49,860 nt of DNA from Roseateles_E cavernae (GTDB taxonomy: Bacteria; Pseudomonadota; Gammaproteobacteria; Burkholderiales; Burkholderiaceae_C): contig NZ_JBDPLH010000017.1 of the NCBI RefSeq assembly GCF_040187885.1, positions 1-49,860 on the forward strand. The letters are read 5' to 3'. Below, one piece after another: positions 28,369 to 37,589 of the stretch. The notes under the pieces are model-generated. The model was given only the letters and a program-made list of their open reading frames with translations. It had not been told where the DNA came from and ran no database searches. The stretch's first letter is position 1. Every line of letters begins with the position of its first letter. The position numbers were made by a program, and so were the translations under genes.

Positions 28369-29811
28369 TCATTGGCCGGCCAGTTTATGGTGCGCAGCAT
28401 GCACGTTCTTGATGGCTTGCGGGCCCAGCGAGCCGATCAGCATGCCGACGATGCCAGCCAGGAAGCCGGCCAACTGGGCCGGGAAGCTCTCGCCGGCCGG
28501 CGTCAGCATGAAGAGCAGCCAGGTCAGGATGCCCAGCACGATCGCGAAGATCGCGCCCTGGGTGCTGGCACGCTTCCAGTACAGGCCGAACACCAGGGGC
28601 ACGAAGGCACCGACCAGTGTCACCTGGTAGGCGGCCGACACCATCTCGTAGATCGGCGTGCCCTGCAGCGCGATCGCGTAGGCGCAGACGCACAGGCTGA
28701 AGATCAGCACCGCGATGCGCATGGTGCGCAGCTCCTGCTTGTCGGAAATGCGCGGGAAGACCTGGCGCCAGATGTTCTCGACAAAGGTCACCGAGGGCGC
28801 CAGCAGGGTGGCCGAGGCCGTGGACTTCAAGGCCGACAGCAGCGCGCCGAAGAAGAGCACCTGCATGATGAAAGGCATCTTGTCCATCACCAGCGTGGGA
28901 ATCACCTTCTGCGGATCCTCGGCGATCAAGCTGGCGGCCTGCTCGGGCATGATGATCAGCGCGCTGACGACGATGAACATCGGCACGAAGGCGAACAGGA
29001 TGTAGGCCACGCCGCCGATCACCGGCCCGCGCGTCGCCGCGTACTCGTTATTGGCCGACATGACGCGCTGGAACACATCCTGCTGCGGGATCGAGCCCAG
29101 CATCATCGTGATGGCCGCCGCGATGAAGAAGACGATGTCATGGAAGCTCGGCTCGGGCAGGAACTTGAACAAGTCCTTGCTGACGGCCAGATTGATCACC
29201 TTGTCGGCGCCGCCCGCCAGGTCGGCCGCGAACACCGCGATCAGGGCCAGACCGACGACCAGGATGATCATCTGGATGAAGTCGGTCACGGCCACCGACC
29301 ACATGCCGCCGAACAGCGTGTAGGCCAGGATGGACACGGTGCCCAGAATCATGCCCATAGGAATGCTGATCGCGCCGCCCGACAGCAGGTTGAACACCAG
29401 ACCCAGGGCCGTGACCTGGGCCGAGACCCAGCCCAGATAGCTGAGGATGATGATCAGCGAGCACACCACCTCGACCACCCGGCCATAGCGCTCGCGGTAG
29501 TAGTCGCTGATGGTCAGCAAGGTCATGCGATAGAGCTTGGCGGCGAAGAAGATGCCGACCAGGATCAGGCAGGAGCCGGCGCCGAAGGGGTCCTCGACCA
29601 CACCGCCCAGGCCCGACTCGACGAACTTGGCCGGGATGCCCAGCACGGTCTCGGCGCCGAACCAGGTGGCAAAGGTCGTGGTGATGATCATCACCAGGGG
29701 CAGATGCCGGCCGGCAATGGCGAAGTCCGCCGTCGTCTTGACCCGCTTGGCGGCCCACAGACCGATGGCGATGGTGACGAGCAGATAGACAAAGACCAGG
29801 GTCAAGAGCAT
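28369..29811 (-). CDS. Sodium:solute symporter family protein
   Basis: Integral membrane transporter of 480 residues with about 13 hydrophobic helices, of the SSS (SLC5-like) family. The N-terminus reads MLLTLVFVYLLVTIAIGLWA, and the early conserved block has ADFAIAGRHLPL and a TFATWFGAETVLG sodium/substrate-binding region. The conserved ISDYYRERYG follows helix 3. The substrate (for example proline, pantothenate, acetate or another organic solute) cannot be deduced. It lies 106 bp downstream of the large sensor kinase on the same strand, so a functional link is possible but not shown. Confidence 0.9.
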   Translation of the reverse strand: MLLTLVFVYLLVTIAIGLWAAKRVKTTADFAIAGRHLPLVMIITTTFATWFGAETVLGIPAKFVESGLGGVVEDPFGAGSCLILVGIFFAAKLYRMTLLTISDYYRERYGRVVEVVCSLIIILSYLGWVSAQVTALGLVFNLLSGGAISIPMGMILGTVSILAYTLFGGMWSVAVTDFIQMIILVVGLALIAVFAADLAGGADKVINLAVSKDLFKFLPEPSFHDIVFFIAAAITMMLGSIPQQDVFQRVMSANNEYAATRGPVIGGVAYILFAFVPMFIVVSALIIMPEQAASLIAEDPQKVIPTLVMDKMPFIMQVLFFGALLSALKSTASATLLAPSVTFVENIWRQVFPRISDKQELRTMRIAVLIFSLCVCAYAIALQGTPIYEMVSAAYQVTLVGAFVPLVFGLYWKRASTQGAIFAIVLGILTWLLFMLTPAGESFPAQLAGFLAGIVGMLIGSLGPQAIKNVHAAHHKLAGQ

Positions 29812-29917
29812 GGCGGCAATCCTTGCAACGGGAGGGTCAGGGCGGGCGGCATTATCCCTAAAACACGGGAACCGGGCCGCCAGCCTTCAGCAAGAGCTGT
29901 GCCGGCCTCCGAAACGC

Positions 29918-32900
29918 TCAATCAGCCGGCGGCTTGGGCGCCACCAGGGGCAGCAGCAGCTCGAAGCTGCAGCCCTGCCCGGCCTCGCTGTGCACGCTGA
30001 TCTGGCCGCCCAGCAGCGAGTGCACGATGGTGTAGCAGATGTGCAGGCCCAGGCCGCTGCCGCCGCTGCCCAGCTTGGTGGTGAAGAAGGGGTCGAAGAC
30101 CCGGCCCAGATGCTCGGGCGCGATGCCGGCGCCGTTGTCGCTGAAGCGCAGCCGCAGCTGAGCGCTGCCCAGCGCCTGTGCCTGCAAGACCATCAGCCCG
30201 CCCGGGCGCTCGCCGAAGCCGTGCAGCAGCGCATTGAGCACCAGATTGCTCAGCACCTGGCCCAGCGGGCCGGGATAGCTGTCCATCACCAGGCCCTCGG
30301 GCACCTCCAGGCGCAGCTGGTGCTCGTCGCGGCGCAGGCGGTTGGCCAGGGTCAGCGCCACCTCCTCGCAGACCTTGCGCAGCTCGAAGCGGCGGCGCTG
30401 GTCCGAGGTCTGGTCCACCGCCAGCTGCTTGAAGCTGGCCACCAGCCGGGCCGCGCTGTCCAGGCTGCGCACCAGCAGCCCGGCGGACTCCTGGGTGCTG
30501 GCGCAAAAGCGCTCCAGCTCGGAACGCCGCAGCGTGCCGTTGCCGGCCTGCTCGGCAAAGCGGCGGCTGTTGTCGTCCAGCGTGCTGGCCACCAGCAGGC
30601 TGTTGCCTATCGGTGTGTTCAGCTCATGGGCCACGCCGGCCACCAGCGCGCCCAGCGACGCCAGCTTCTCCTGCTGCACCAGCATGGTCTGCGTCAGCTG
30701 CAAGCGCCGGTAGGCCTCGGCATTGTCCAGCGCCACCGCCGCATAGGCGCCCAGCGTGCGCAGCATGTCCAGATCGGTCTCGGTATAGGCCTCAGCGCGT
30801 TCGCTGAGCACACTGACGACGCCGACCACCTGCTGCTTCAGCAGCATGGGCACATACAGGGCCGAACGCGCCTGCCCCGGCTCGGCCCCGCTTTGCAGCT
30901 GCAGCCGCTGCTGGCCGACACGCTGGCGCGTCACGGCGTCGAGTTCGCGGTTGTCGCGATCGAGATCGCCGATGCGCAGCTCGCGCGCGCCCAGCACGCA
31001 TTGGGTGGCCGGCTGCTCGGCCGCGTCGAGGCTGCGCTGATAGGGCTTGAAGCGCTCGCCGCGCTGCATCACGAAATCGAAGTCGATGCGCCGCTCGTCC
31101 CAGCGCACCAGGCCGATGCCGAAGGCGCCGGCGTCCATCAAGGCCTCGACATGGCGGTACAGGGTTTGCGAGATCGCCTCGGCATCCAGCGAGGCGGTGA
31201 TCTGGCGCCCGATCTCGCTGAGCAGCGCGATATTGTGGCGGGCCCGCTCGGCGCCGCGCTTTTCCTGCTCCACCTCGGCGGTGCGCTGCGCCACCTCGCT
31301 CTCCAGCCGCAGCTGCGCAGCGCGCAGCGCACGCAGGCGCAGCCGCCAGGCCAGCGCCAGGGCCGAGAGCAGCAGCAGCGCCATGGCCACGCGAAAGCCG
31401 GCATGACGCCACCAGGGCGGCGTCATCTCCAGACTCAGCAGCAGCCGCTGTGGCCCCCAGACCCCGTCCGGGCTGGCCGCTTTCGCATACAGGCGGTAGC
31501 GGCCCGGATCCAGATTCGTGTAGGTGGCCAGACCCTCGCCCGCCGCGCCCTCGATCCAGTCCTGATCGAAACCTTCGAGCCGCCAGGCATAGCGCGACAG
31601 GCCGTGCTGGTAGAAATGCAGCGCACTCAGCTCGAAGCTGAGCATGGCCTCGCGGTGGCTCAGCGTCAGCTCGCGCAGCTCGGCCAGCGGCGTCTGCAGG
31701 CGCAGCGGCGCCGGCTCGCCCGGCCGGGGCTCGGCCAGCAGCGAGCGATTGAACACGCGCAGATCGGACAGCTGCACCGCCGGCCCGGTCGGGTTGTCGC
31801 GCAGCGCCTGCGGATGAAAGTGCAGCAAGCCCTGGGCGCCGTAGAACAGGCTGCCATCGCTGCCCTGGGCCGAGGCGCCGAAATTGAAGGCACCGTCAAA
31901 ACGCCCGCTGCGCGAGGGATAGAGCCGTGCCTGGCCACGGTTGGGGTCGAGCCGCAGCAGGCCCTGCGGGCTGCTCATCCAGAGTGCGCCGTCGGCAGCG
32001 GCCTCCAGATTGTTGACCCAGCCCTTGGGCATGCCCGCCACGCCGCGCCAGGACTTCAGACGCCAATTGCCGCCCTCCTCGATCAGCTGATACAGCCCCA
32101 GCTGGGTGCCCAGCCAAAGGCGGCCGGCGCCGTCCTGGCGCAGGCTTTGCACCATCAGTTCCTGCGGTGCCGGCATCTGCGCATCGGGCCGCAGCGGCTG
32201 GACAAAGCCCTCGCGCCGCTCGTCCCAGAGCTGCAGCCCGCCCTTGCTGCCCACCCACAGCCGGCCCTCGCGGTCCTGCAGCAGGCAGTCGATCGTGTCG
32301 TGGCTGAGCGCTGGGGCCGCCGAACTGCTGCGGAAGGTCCGCAGGCTGCCATCGGGCGAGAGCCGGTGCAGGCCGGCCGCGCTGGCGGCCCAGAGCCGGC
32401 CCTGGGCGTCCAGCAGCATCGCACTGATCGACAGGCCAGCCGGCGAGCTCGTGCCCAGCTCGATGCGGCGAGCCCGCCGCCCTGGCAACTCCAGCAGCCA
32501 CAGCCCGCCCTCGCCGCCCACCCACAGCCCCTTGCCGGGCTGCTGCAGCAAGGCCTTGATATGGGTGATCGGCAGCTGCGCGGCGCTCAGCCGCTCGACC
32601 GCGCCGCTGGGCAGGTGCAGCCGGTTCAGGCCTCCGCCATAGCTGCCGACCCAGGCATGCCAGGCGCCATCGGGCAGCACCGCCTGCACCTGGGGGTGCG
32701 ACAGGCTGCCGGGCTCGCCGGGCACCGCCAGATAGCTGCGAAAGCCGGCGCTGCCCAGATCGGCCAGATTGAGCCCGCCGCCCCAGGTGCCGACCCACAG
32801 TACGCCGCTGCGGTCCTGGTAGATCGAGGCCACACCGTCGTGGCTGAGGCTGTGGGGCATGGCCGCGTGGTGGCCGAAGTGCTCGGCGGCCGGCGCGCCG

Positions 32901-33793
32901 GCGCGCCAGCGCCACAGGCCCTGGCTGCCGCTGCCTATCCAGATCGACTGCTCGGCATCGCGCCGCAGCGCGTAAATCGTGTCGCCGGGCAGTCCCAGCC
33001 GGCGCGGCAGATCGCTGATCTCGCCGCTGCGGGCATCGAGCACCTGCACGCCGGCATGGGTGCCGACCCAGAGCCGGCCCTGGCCGTCGAGCGCCAGGCT
33101 GCGCACCGCCGGCGCACCACCGTCCGGCGCCGGCGCCAGCGGCCATTGCTGGCGCGGTCGGCCGTCCGGCCCGAGCCGCAGCAGCCGCGCGCCCAGCGCC
33201 ACCCACAAGCCCTCTTCGCCATCGGCAATCATCGCGCGCAGCGGCTCGGCCGCCCCGCCAGGGCCGGGCGGCAGCGCCACCAGGCTGAAGCGGCCAGTAG
33301 CCGGATCGAAACCGAACAGGCCGCCGGTGGCCGCGACCCACAAGCGCCCTTCGCGGCCGGCCAGCAGGCCCAGCACCCGGCGCTGCTGCGGCGCCAGGCT
33401 GGCCGGCAAGGCGTGGCGGCGCAGCCGGTCGGTGGCCAGATCGATCTGGTCCAGCCCCGCGCCGGTGCCTACCCACAAGGTGCCGGCCGGCGCCTCCAGC
33501 AGCGCATAGACCAGCACATGGCTGAGCGTGGCCGGGTCGGCCGGGTCGGCGCTGAAAACGCGGGCACGCCGGCCGTCGTGGCGCAGCAGGCCGTCGGTCG
33601 TGCCCAGCCACATCAGGCCACGGCTGTCCTGCAGCGCGCTGACCACGGCCTCATCCACCAGCCCCTGCGCGGCGCGCCAATGGTCAAAGCGCAGGGTTTG
33701 CAGCGCGCCGGCCCAGGCCGGCGCGAGCAAGAGCCAGCACAGCACGGCACCAAGCCAGGCATGGATGGTGGGGAGGCGGCAAGGCGTCAGCAC
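29918..33793 (-). CDS. Periplasmic-propeller sensor histidine kinase
   Basis: Protein of 1291 residues. A signal peptide or anchor (about 10-30) is followed by a two-component-regulator propeller made of many repeats with the LWVGT motif (about 40-660), the Y_Y_Y beta-sandwich (about 720-790, YAWRLEGFDQDW), a transmembrane helix (about 799-817), a coiled coil, a GAF domain (about 860-1025), a HisKA region with H1056 in AGVAHELNTP, and a HATPase domain (N box QVLSNLVLNALLHGF, G boxes DNGAGI and GSGGSGLGL). It should sense an extracytoplasmic ligand, often a polysaccharide product in this architecture, and phosphorylate a response regulator. No receiver domain or regulator gene is present nearby. 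GTG start; no in-frame ATG would keep the signal peptide. Confidence 0.9.
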   Translation of the reverse strand: MLTPCRLPTIHAWLGAVLCWLLLAPAWAGALQTLRFDHWRAAQGLVDEAVVSALQDSRGLMWLGTTDGLLRHDGRRARVFSADPADPATLSHVLVYALLEAPAGTLWVGTGAGLDQIDLATDRLRRHALPASLAPQQRRVLGLLAGREGRLWVAATGGLFGFDPATGRFSLVALPPGPGGAAEPLRAMIADGEEGLWVALGARLLRLGPDGRPRQQWPLAPAPDGGAPAVRSLALDGQGRLWVGTHAGVQVLDARSGEISDLPRRLGLPGDTIYALRRDAEQSIWIGSGSQGLWRWRAGAPAAEHFGHHAAMPHSLSHDGVASIYQDRSGVLWVGTWGGGLNLADLGSAGFRSYLAVPGEPGSLSHPQVQAVLPDGAWHAWVGSYGGGLNRLHLPSGAVERLSAAQLPITHIKALLQQPGKGLWVGGEGGLWLLELPGRRARRIELGTSSPAGLSISAMLLDAQGRLWAASAAGLHRLSPDGSLRTFRSSSAAPALSHDTIDCLLQDREGRLWVGSKGGLQLWDERREGFVQPLRPDAQMPAPQELMVQSLRQDGAGRLWLGTQLGLYQLIEEGGNWRLKSWRGVAGMPKGWVNNLEAAADGALWMSSPQGLLRLDPNRGQARLYPSRSGRFDGAFNFGASAQGSDGSLFYGAQGLLHFHPQALRDNPTGPAVQLSDLRVFNRSLLAEPRPGEPAPLRLQTPLAELRELTLSHREAMLSFELSALHFYQHGLSRYAWRLEGFDQDWIEGAAGEGLATYTNLDPGRYRLYAKAASPDGVWGPQRLLLSLEMTPPWWRHAGFRVAMALLLLSALALAWRLRLRALRAAQLRLESEVAQRTAEVEQEKRGAERARHNIALLSEIGRQITASLDAEAISQTLYRHVEALMDAGAFGIGLVRWDERRIDFDFVMQRGERFKPYQRSLDAAEQPATQCVLGARELRIGDLDRDNRELDAVTRQRVGQQRLQLQSGAEPGQARSALYVPMLLKQQVVGVVSVLSERAEAYTETDLDMLRTLGAYAAVALDNAEAYRRLQLTQTMLVQQEKLASLGALVAGVAHELNTPIGNSLLVASTLDDNSRRFAEQAGNGTLRRSELERFCASTQESAGLLVRSLDSAARLVASFKQLAVDQTSDQRRRFELRKVCEEVALTLANRLRRDEHQLRLEVPEGLVMDSYPGPLGQVLSNLVLNALLHGFGERPGGLMVLQAQALGSAQLRLRFSDNGAGIAPEHLGRVFDPFFTTKLGSGGSGLGLHICYTIVHSLLGGQISVHSEAGQGCSFELLLPLVAPKPPAD

Positions 33794-33883
33794 GCCCTGA
33801 GCCTAAGCGCAAAGCCGAGCCGGGCAACAGCGGTGTAAGCCCGCTTGTCCGGCGGTTTTCGGTGCTTTTTGAGGCGCCCTGGC

Positions 33884-35443
33884 TCAGCTCAGCAGACCGC
33901 CGCGCACCAGGATCTGGGCCAGCACCAGGCCGAAGGTGAAGCCGATGCCGGTGTAGAGCACCGCGCGCAGCAGCCAGTTGGTGCGGCGCTGCTCGCGCAG
34001 CAGGGCCAACAGCAGCTGGCTGTCCTGCGGGCCGGCCTGCTTCTTCAGGCTGTCATGCAGCAGCCGTGGCAGCTCGGGGAAGAGCTGGGCATAGCGCGGC
34101 GCCTCCTTGGTGAGCTGGTTGACGAAGGCGCGCCAGCCGACCTGCTCGTTCATCCAGCGCTCCAGAAAGGGCTTGGCCGTGGCCCAGAGGTCCAGATCGG
34201 GGTCGAGCTGGCGACCCAGGCCCTCGATATTCAAAAGCGTCTTCTGCAGCAGCACCAGCTGGGGCTGGATCTCGACATTGAAGCGGCGCGAGGTCTGGAA
34301 CAGACGCATCAGCACCTGGCCCAGCGAGATGTCCTTCAGCGGCCGGTCGAAATGCGGCTCGCAGACGGCCCGCACCGCGCTCTCCAGCTCATCGACCCGG
34401 GTCTGGGGCGGCACCCAGCCCGAGGCGATATGCAGCTCGGCGACGCGCTTGTAGTCGCGCCGGAAGAAGGCGATGAAGTTCTGTGCCAGGTATTCCTTGT
34501 CGACCTCGGTCAGCGTGCCGATGATGCCGAAGTCCAGCGCGATATAGCGGCCGAAGGTGGCCGCGTCCAGGCTGACCTGGATATTGCCCGGGTGCATATC
34601 GGCATGGAAGAAGCCGTCGCGGAACACCTGGGTGAAGAAGATCGTGACGCCGTCGCGGGCCAGCTTCTTGATGTCGATGCCGGCCGTGCGCAGGCGCTCG
34701 AGCTGCGAGATCGGCACGCCCGACATGCGCTCCATCACGATGACCTCGGAGCTGCACAGCTCCCAGTGCATCTCCGGCACCATCACCAGATTCAGGTCGG
34801 CCATATTGCGGCGCAGCTGGGCCGCGTTGGCGGCCTCGCGCACCAGATCGAGCTCGTCATGCAGATAGGTGTCGAACTCGGCCACCACCTCGCGTGGCTT
34901 CAGGCGCCGGCCATCGGCCGAGAGCCGCTCGACCCAGCCAGCCACCGTGCGCAGCAGGGCCATATCGTCTTCGATGATGTCCAGCATGCCGGGCCGCAAG
35001 ACCTTGACCGCAACCTCGCGGCCGTCATGCAGCACCGCGAAATGCACCTGCGCGATCGAGGCACTGGCCACCGGCTCGGCATCGAAGCTCTTAAACAGCT
35101 GCTCGACCGGCTTGCCGAAGGCCTTCTCGACCAGGGCCTGCGACAAGGCGGCCGGGAACGGCGGCACATTGTCCTGCAGCCGCGAGAGCTCGGCGACGAT
35201 GTCGGCCGGGACCAGATCGCGCCGGGTCGACAGCACCTGGCCGAACTTGACGAAGATGGGCCCCAGATGCTCGAGCGCCAGGCGCAGGCGCACGCCGCGC
35301 GGCTGGTCCCAGTTGCGGCCCACCGAGATCAGGCGGCGCAGCAGGCGCAGGCGGCGCTGGCGGAAACCCGAGAGCGCGAGCTCGTCGAGCCCGAAGCGCA
35401 GCACCGTCCAGACGATGACCAGCAGGCGGGCGAAATACCTCAT
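33884..35443 (-). CDS. ubiB: Ubiquinone biosynthesis kinase-like protein UbiB
   Basis: ABC1/UbiB atypical kinase of 519 residues, needed for ubiquinone synthesis or lipid handling at the inner membrane. Visible: the invariant KxGQ motif in FVKFGQVLSTRRDLVP (Lys66), the HADMHPGNI catalytic-loop equivalent, the ALDFGIIGTL metal motif, and a hydrophobic C-terminal anchor (about 488-512). The ATG overlaps the ubiJ stop by four bases (ATGA), so the two genes are coupled. Downstream, the sensor kinase gene starts in the same direction only after 90 bp on the other side. Confidence 0.96.
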   Translation of the reverse strand: MRYFARLLVIVWTVLRFGLDELALSGFRQRRLRLLRRLISVGRNWDQPRGVRLRLALEHLGPIFVKFGQVLSTRRDLVPADIVAELSRLQDNVPPFPAALSQALVEKAFGKPVEQLFKSFDAEPVASASIAQVHFAVLHDGREVAVKVLRPGMLDIIEDDMALLRTVAGWVERLSADGRRLKPREVVAEFDTYLHDELDLVREAANAAQLRRNMADLNLVMVPEMHWELCSSEVIVMERMSGVPISQLERLRTAGIDIKKLARDGVTIFFTQVFRDGFFHADMHPGNIQVSLDAATFGRYIALDFGIIGTLTEVDKEYLAQNFIAFFRRDYKRVAELHIASGWVPPQTRVDELESAVRAVCEPHFDRPLKDISLGQVLMRLFQTSRRFNVEIQPQLVLLQKTLLNIEGLGRQLDPDLDLWATAKPFLERWMNEQVGWRAFVNQLTKEAPRYAQLFPELPRLLHDSLKKQAGPQDSQLLLALLREQRRTNWLLRAVLYTGIGFTFGLVLAQILVRGGLLS

Positions 35444-35970
35444 GCGCCGCCGCGCCCGGAGGAGCCCCCGGGCATCAGGCCGGCCGCGCCGCGCGCCAGC
35501 GTGGCCAGCCCCTGAGCCGCCGCGCGGCCCCAGCGCGCCAGCTGATGCGCCGGCATCGCGCCGACCAGCTGGGCCAGATCGTCCTCGATGTCCCAGCGCA
35601 GATTGTCCATCAGCCAGCTGATGTCGCCGGCCAGCGCCGCGTCGCCCTGCACCGAGACCTGGGGCCGCTCGCCGGTCAGGCTGCCCAGGGCCAGCAGGGC
35701 CGGGTTGGAGGCCTCGAGCTCGATGCGCAAGGCCTCAGCCGGCGCGGCGTCAAGCCGCTCCAGCAGGCCGGCACGAGTAATGCTAAGCACCAGATCGGGA
35801 GCCGGCGGCAGCAGCGCCGGCCAGCCCCGCAGATGCACCAGCACGGCGCGGCCGGCATGGGGAGCCAGGCGGGCCGTCGCGGCCGCCTCGCGCCCGATGA
35901 CATGATTGAGCAACAGGCAGATGCGATCCTGCACGGCCGGGGCGAAGAGGTGGGACCAGTCTTGAAGCAT
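35440..35970 (-). CDS. ubiJ: Ubiquinone biosynthesis accessory factor UbiJ (SCP2 domain)
   Basis: Protein of 176 residues with an SCP2-like lipid-binding domain (about 10-115) and a helical C-terminal region containing DNLRWDIEDDLAQLVGAMPA, as in UbiJ of proteobacteria. UbiJ works with UbiK to deliver ubiquinone intermediates to the soluble Ubi complex. Its coupling to ubiB supports the call. ubiE, often found just upstream of ubiJ, is not here; upstream is the divergent exopolysaccharide operon, with 186 bp between start codons. Confidence 0.87.
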   Translation of the reverse strand: MLQDWSHLFAPAVQDRICLLLNHVIGREAAATARLAPHAGRAVLVHLRGWPALLPPAPDLVLSITRAGLLERLDAAPAEALRIELEASNPALLALGSLTGERPQVSVQGDAALAGDISWLMDNLRWDIEDDLAQLVGAMPAHQLARWGRAAAQGLATLARGAAGLMPGGSSGRGGA

Positions 35971-36156
35971 GTTTCGGATTGTAGGCAGGCGCGCGGACCC
36001 AGCGAGTTAGGGGGGTGAGGCGCGAGCGGCGTGTCACAGGAATTGAGGGAGAATTCGCGGTCCGTGATCTGACCATGGGAGGCAGATTGCGGGCGCGTGA
36101 GTTGGCGGGTATTGCATTTCGCAAGGCCCAAACCTACGCCCAGGAGCAAAAGGACG

Positions 36157-37551
36157 ATGTTCGAGGATCGCAGTTACAAAAGAACTTTCTATAGCGCACC
36201 GCAATCGGTCGAATCCTTGATCGCCGCTTTTCTGGAGCCCGGCATCATTGTCCTGAGCTATCTGCTCGTCAACGCCTTCTTCGACGAACCGGTATTGCGC
36301 TCCACACTGACGCTGTGCCTGCTGATATTTGCACTGACATTTCCGGGCCGCAATCGTTTTGCCGAGCATCCAGCCAGCGCCGGCATCGATGTGCTGAGCT
36401 CCTGGCTCATGCTGCTGGCGATTCTGGCGCTGTGCGGCTATGCCACCAGCTCGATGGGTTATTTCGAGAACGAGGTGCTGCTGTGGTGGGCCATCATCAC
36501 GCCGCTGGCGCAGATGGTGGCCGTCGAGATCGGCCGGCGCCTGCGCCGCTGGATGGGCGCGCGCCCCGAGGCGCGGCGCTCCGCCGTGATCGTCGGCGCC
36601 GGGCCGCTGGGTGCCAAGGTGGCACGGGCGCTGCGCGATGGCAGCGACAGCGGCATCGATTTCCTCGGCTACTTCGATGACCGCCAGGACGAGCGCCTGC
36701 ACCCCGACGCCAGCAACCGGCTGCTGGGCACGCTGGCCCAGGTCAGCGAGCAGGTGCGCGCCCTGGGCGTGCGCGAGGTCTACATCACCTTGCCGCTGGG
36801 TTCGCAGCCGCGCATCGTGCAGTTGCTGGAGCAGTTGCAGGGCACGACCGCGTCCCTCTTCTTCGTGCCCGATGTGTTCGGCATTTCCATCATCCAGGGC
36901 CGTCTGCAGGACATGAATGGCGTGCCGGTGGTGGGTATCTGCGAAACCCCGTTCACCGGCACCAACGAACTGATCAAGCGCATCAGCGATATGGTGCTGG
37001 CCAGCCTCATCCTGGTGCTGATCTCGCCCATCATGCTGGCCCTGGCGATCGGCGTGAAGCTGAGCTCGCCCGGCCCCATCATCTTCAAACAGCGCCGTAA
37101 CGGCCTCGATGGCGAGGAGATCATCGTCTACAAGTTCCGTTCGATGCGCGCCATGGACAACGGCACGGTGGTCAAGCAGGCCACCAAGGGCGACCCGCGC
37201 ATCACCAAGTTCGGCGCCTTCATCCGGCGCACCTCGCTGGACGAGTTGCCGCAGTTCATCAATGTGCTGCAGGGCCGCATGAGTATCGTCGGGCCGCGCC
37301 CGCATGCGGTCGCGCACAACGAGGAATATCGCCAGCTGATCAAGGCCTATATGGTGCGCCACAAGGTCAAGCCGGGTATCACCGGCTGGGCCCAGGTGAA
37401 TGGCCTGCGCGGCGAAACCGACACGATAGACAAGATGAAAGCCCGGGTCGAATATGACCTCGAATATCTGCGCAATTGGTCGCTGGGCCTGGATTTGCAA
37501 ATCATCGTGCGCACCGTGCGTCTGGTACTTTTTGACCGCCACGCTTATTGA
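36157..37551 (+). CDS. Undecaprenyl-phosphate glucose phosphotransferase
   Basis: Polyisoprenyl-phosphate hexose-1-phosphate transferase of 464 residues (WcaJ/EpsE-like). It transfers glucose-1-phosphate from UDP-glucose to undecaprenyl phosphate, the priming step of exopolysaccharide assembly. Layout: about four N-terminal transmembrane helices (to about residue 125), a nucleotide-binding-like soluble region starting AVIVGAGPLGAKVARAL, a further membrane helix near 280, and the catalytic domain with VYKFRSM, RRTSLDELPQFINVLQG and SIVGPRP. I use the ATG at 36157, with AAGGA just upstream. It is first in an eight-gene operon ending with rfbC. Confidence 0.93.
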   Translation: MFEDRSYKRTFYSAPQSVESLIAAFLEPGIIVLSYLLVNAFFDEPVLRSTLTLCLLIFALTFPGRNRFAEHPASAGIDVLSSWLMLLAILALCGYATSSMGYFENEVLLWWAIITPLAQMVAVEIGRRLRRWMGARPEARRSAVIVGAGPLGAKVARALRDGSDSGIDFLGYFDDRQDERLHPDASNRLLGTLAQVSEQVRALGVREVYITLPLGSQPRIVQLLEQLQGTTASLFFVPDVFGISIIQGRLQDMNGVPVVGICETPFTGTNELIKRISDMVLASLILVLISPIMLALAIGVKLSSPGPIIFKQRRNGLDGEEIIVYKFRSMRAMDNGTVVKQATKGDPRITKFGAFIRRTSLDELPQFINVLQGRMSIVGPRPHAVAHNEEYRQLIKAYMVRHKVKPGITGWAQVNGLRGETDTIDKMKARVEYDLEYLRNWSLGLDLQIIVRTVRLVLFDRHAY

Positions 37552-37589
37552 TGGCGCGCCGCGCGGCACCGAATTGAATTGAGGATTGG

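Noticed and set aside
29810..33838. Plus-strand open frame of about 1342 codons
   Set aside because: Antisense to the sensor kinase, whose propeller, GAF and kinase motifs are unmistakable; the apparent repeats are the mirror image of the propeller repeats.
36101..36116. Sigma-54-like promoter (TGGCGGG...TTGCA) before the exopolysaccharide operon
   Set aside because: The GG and GC elements are 10 rather than 12 bases apart, so the spacing does not fit sigma-54.
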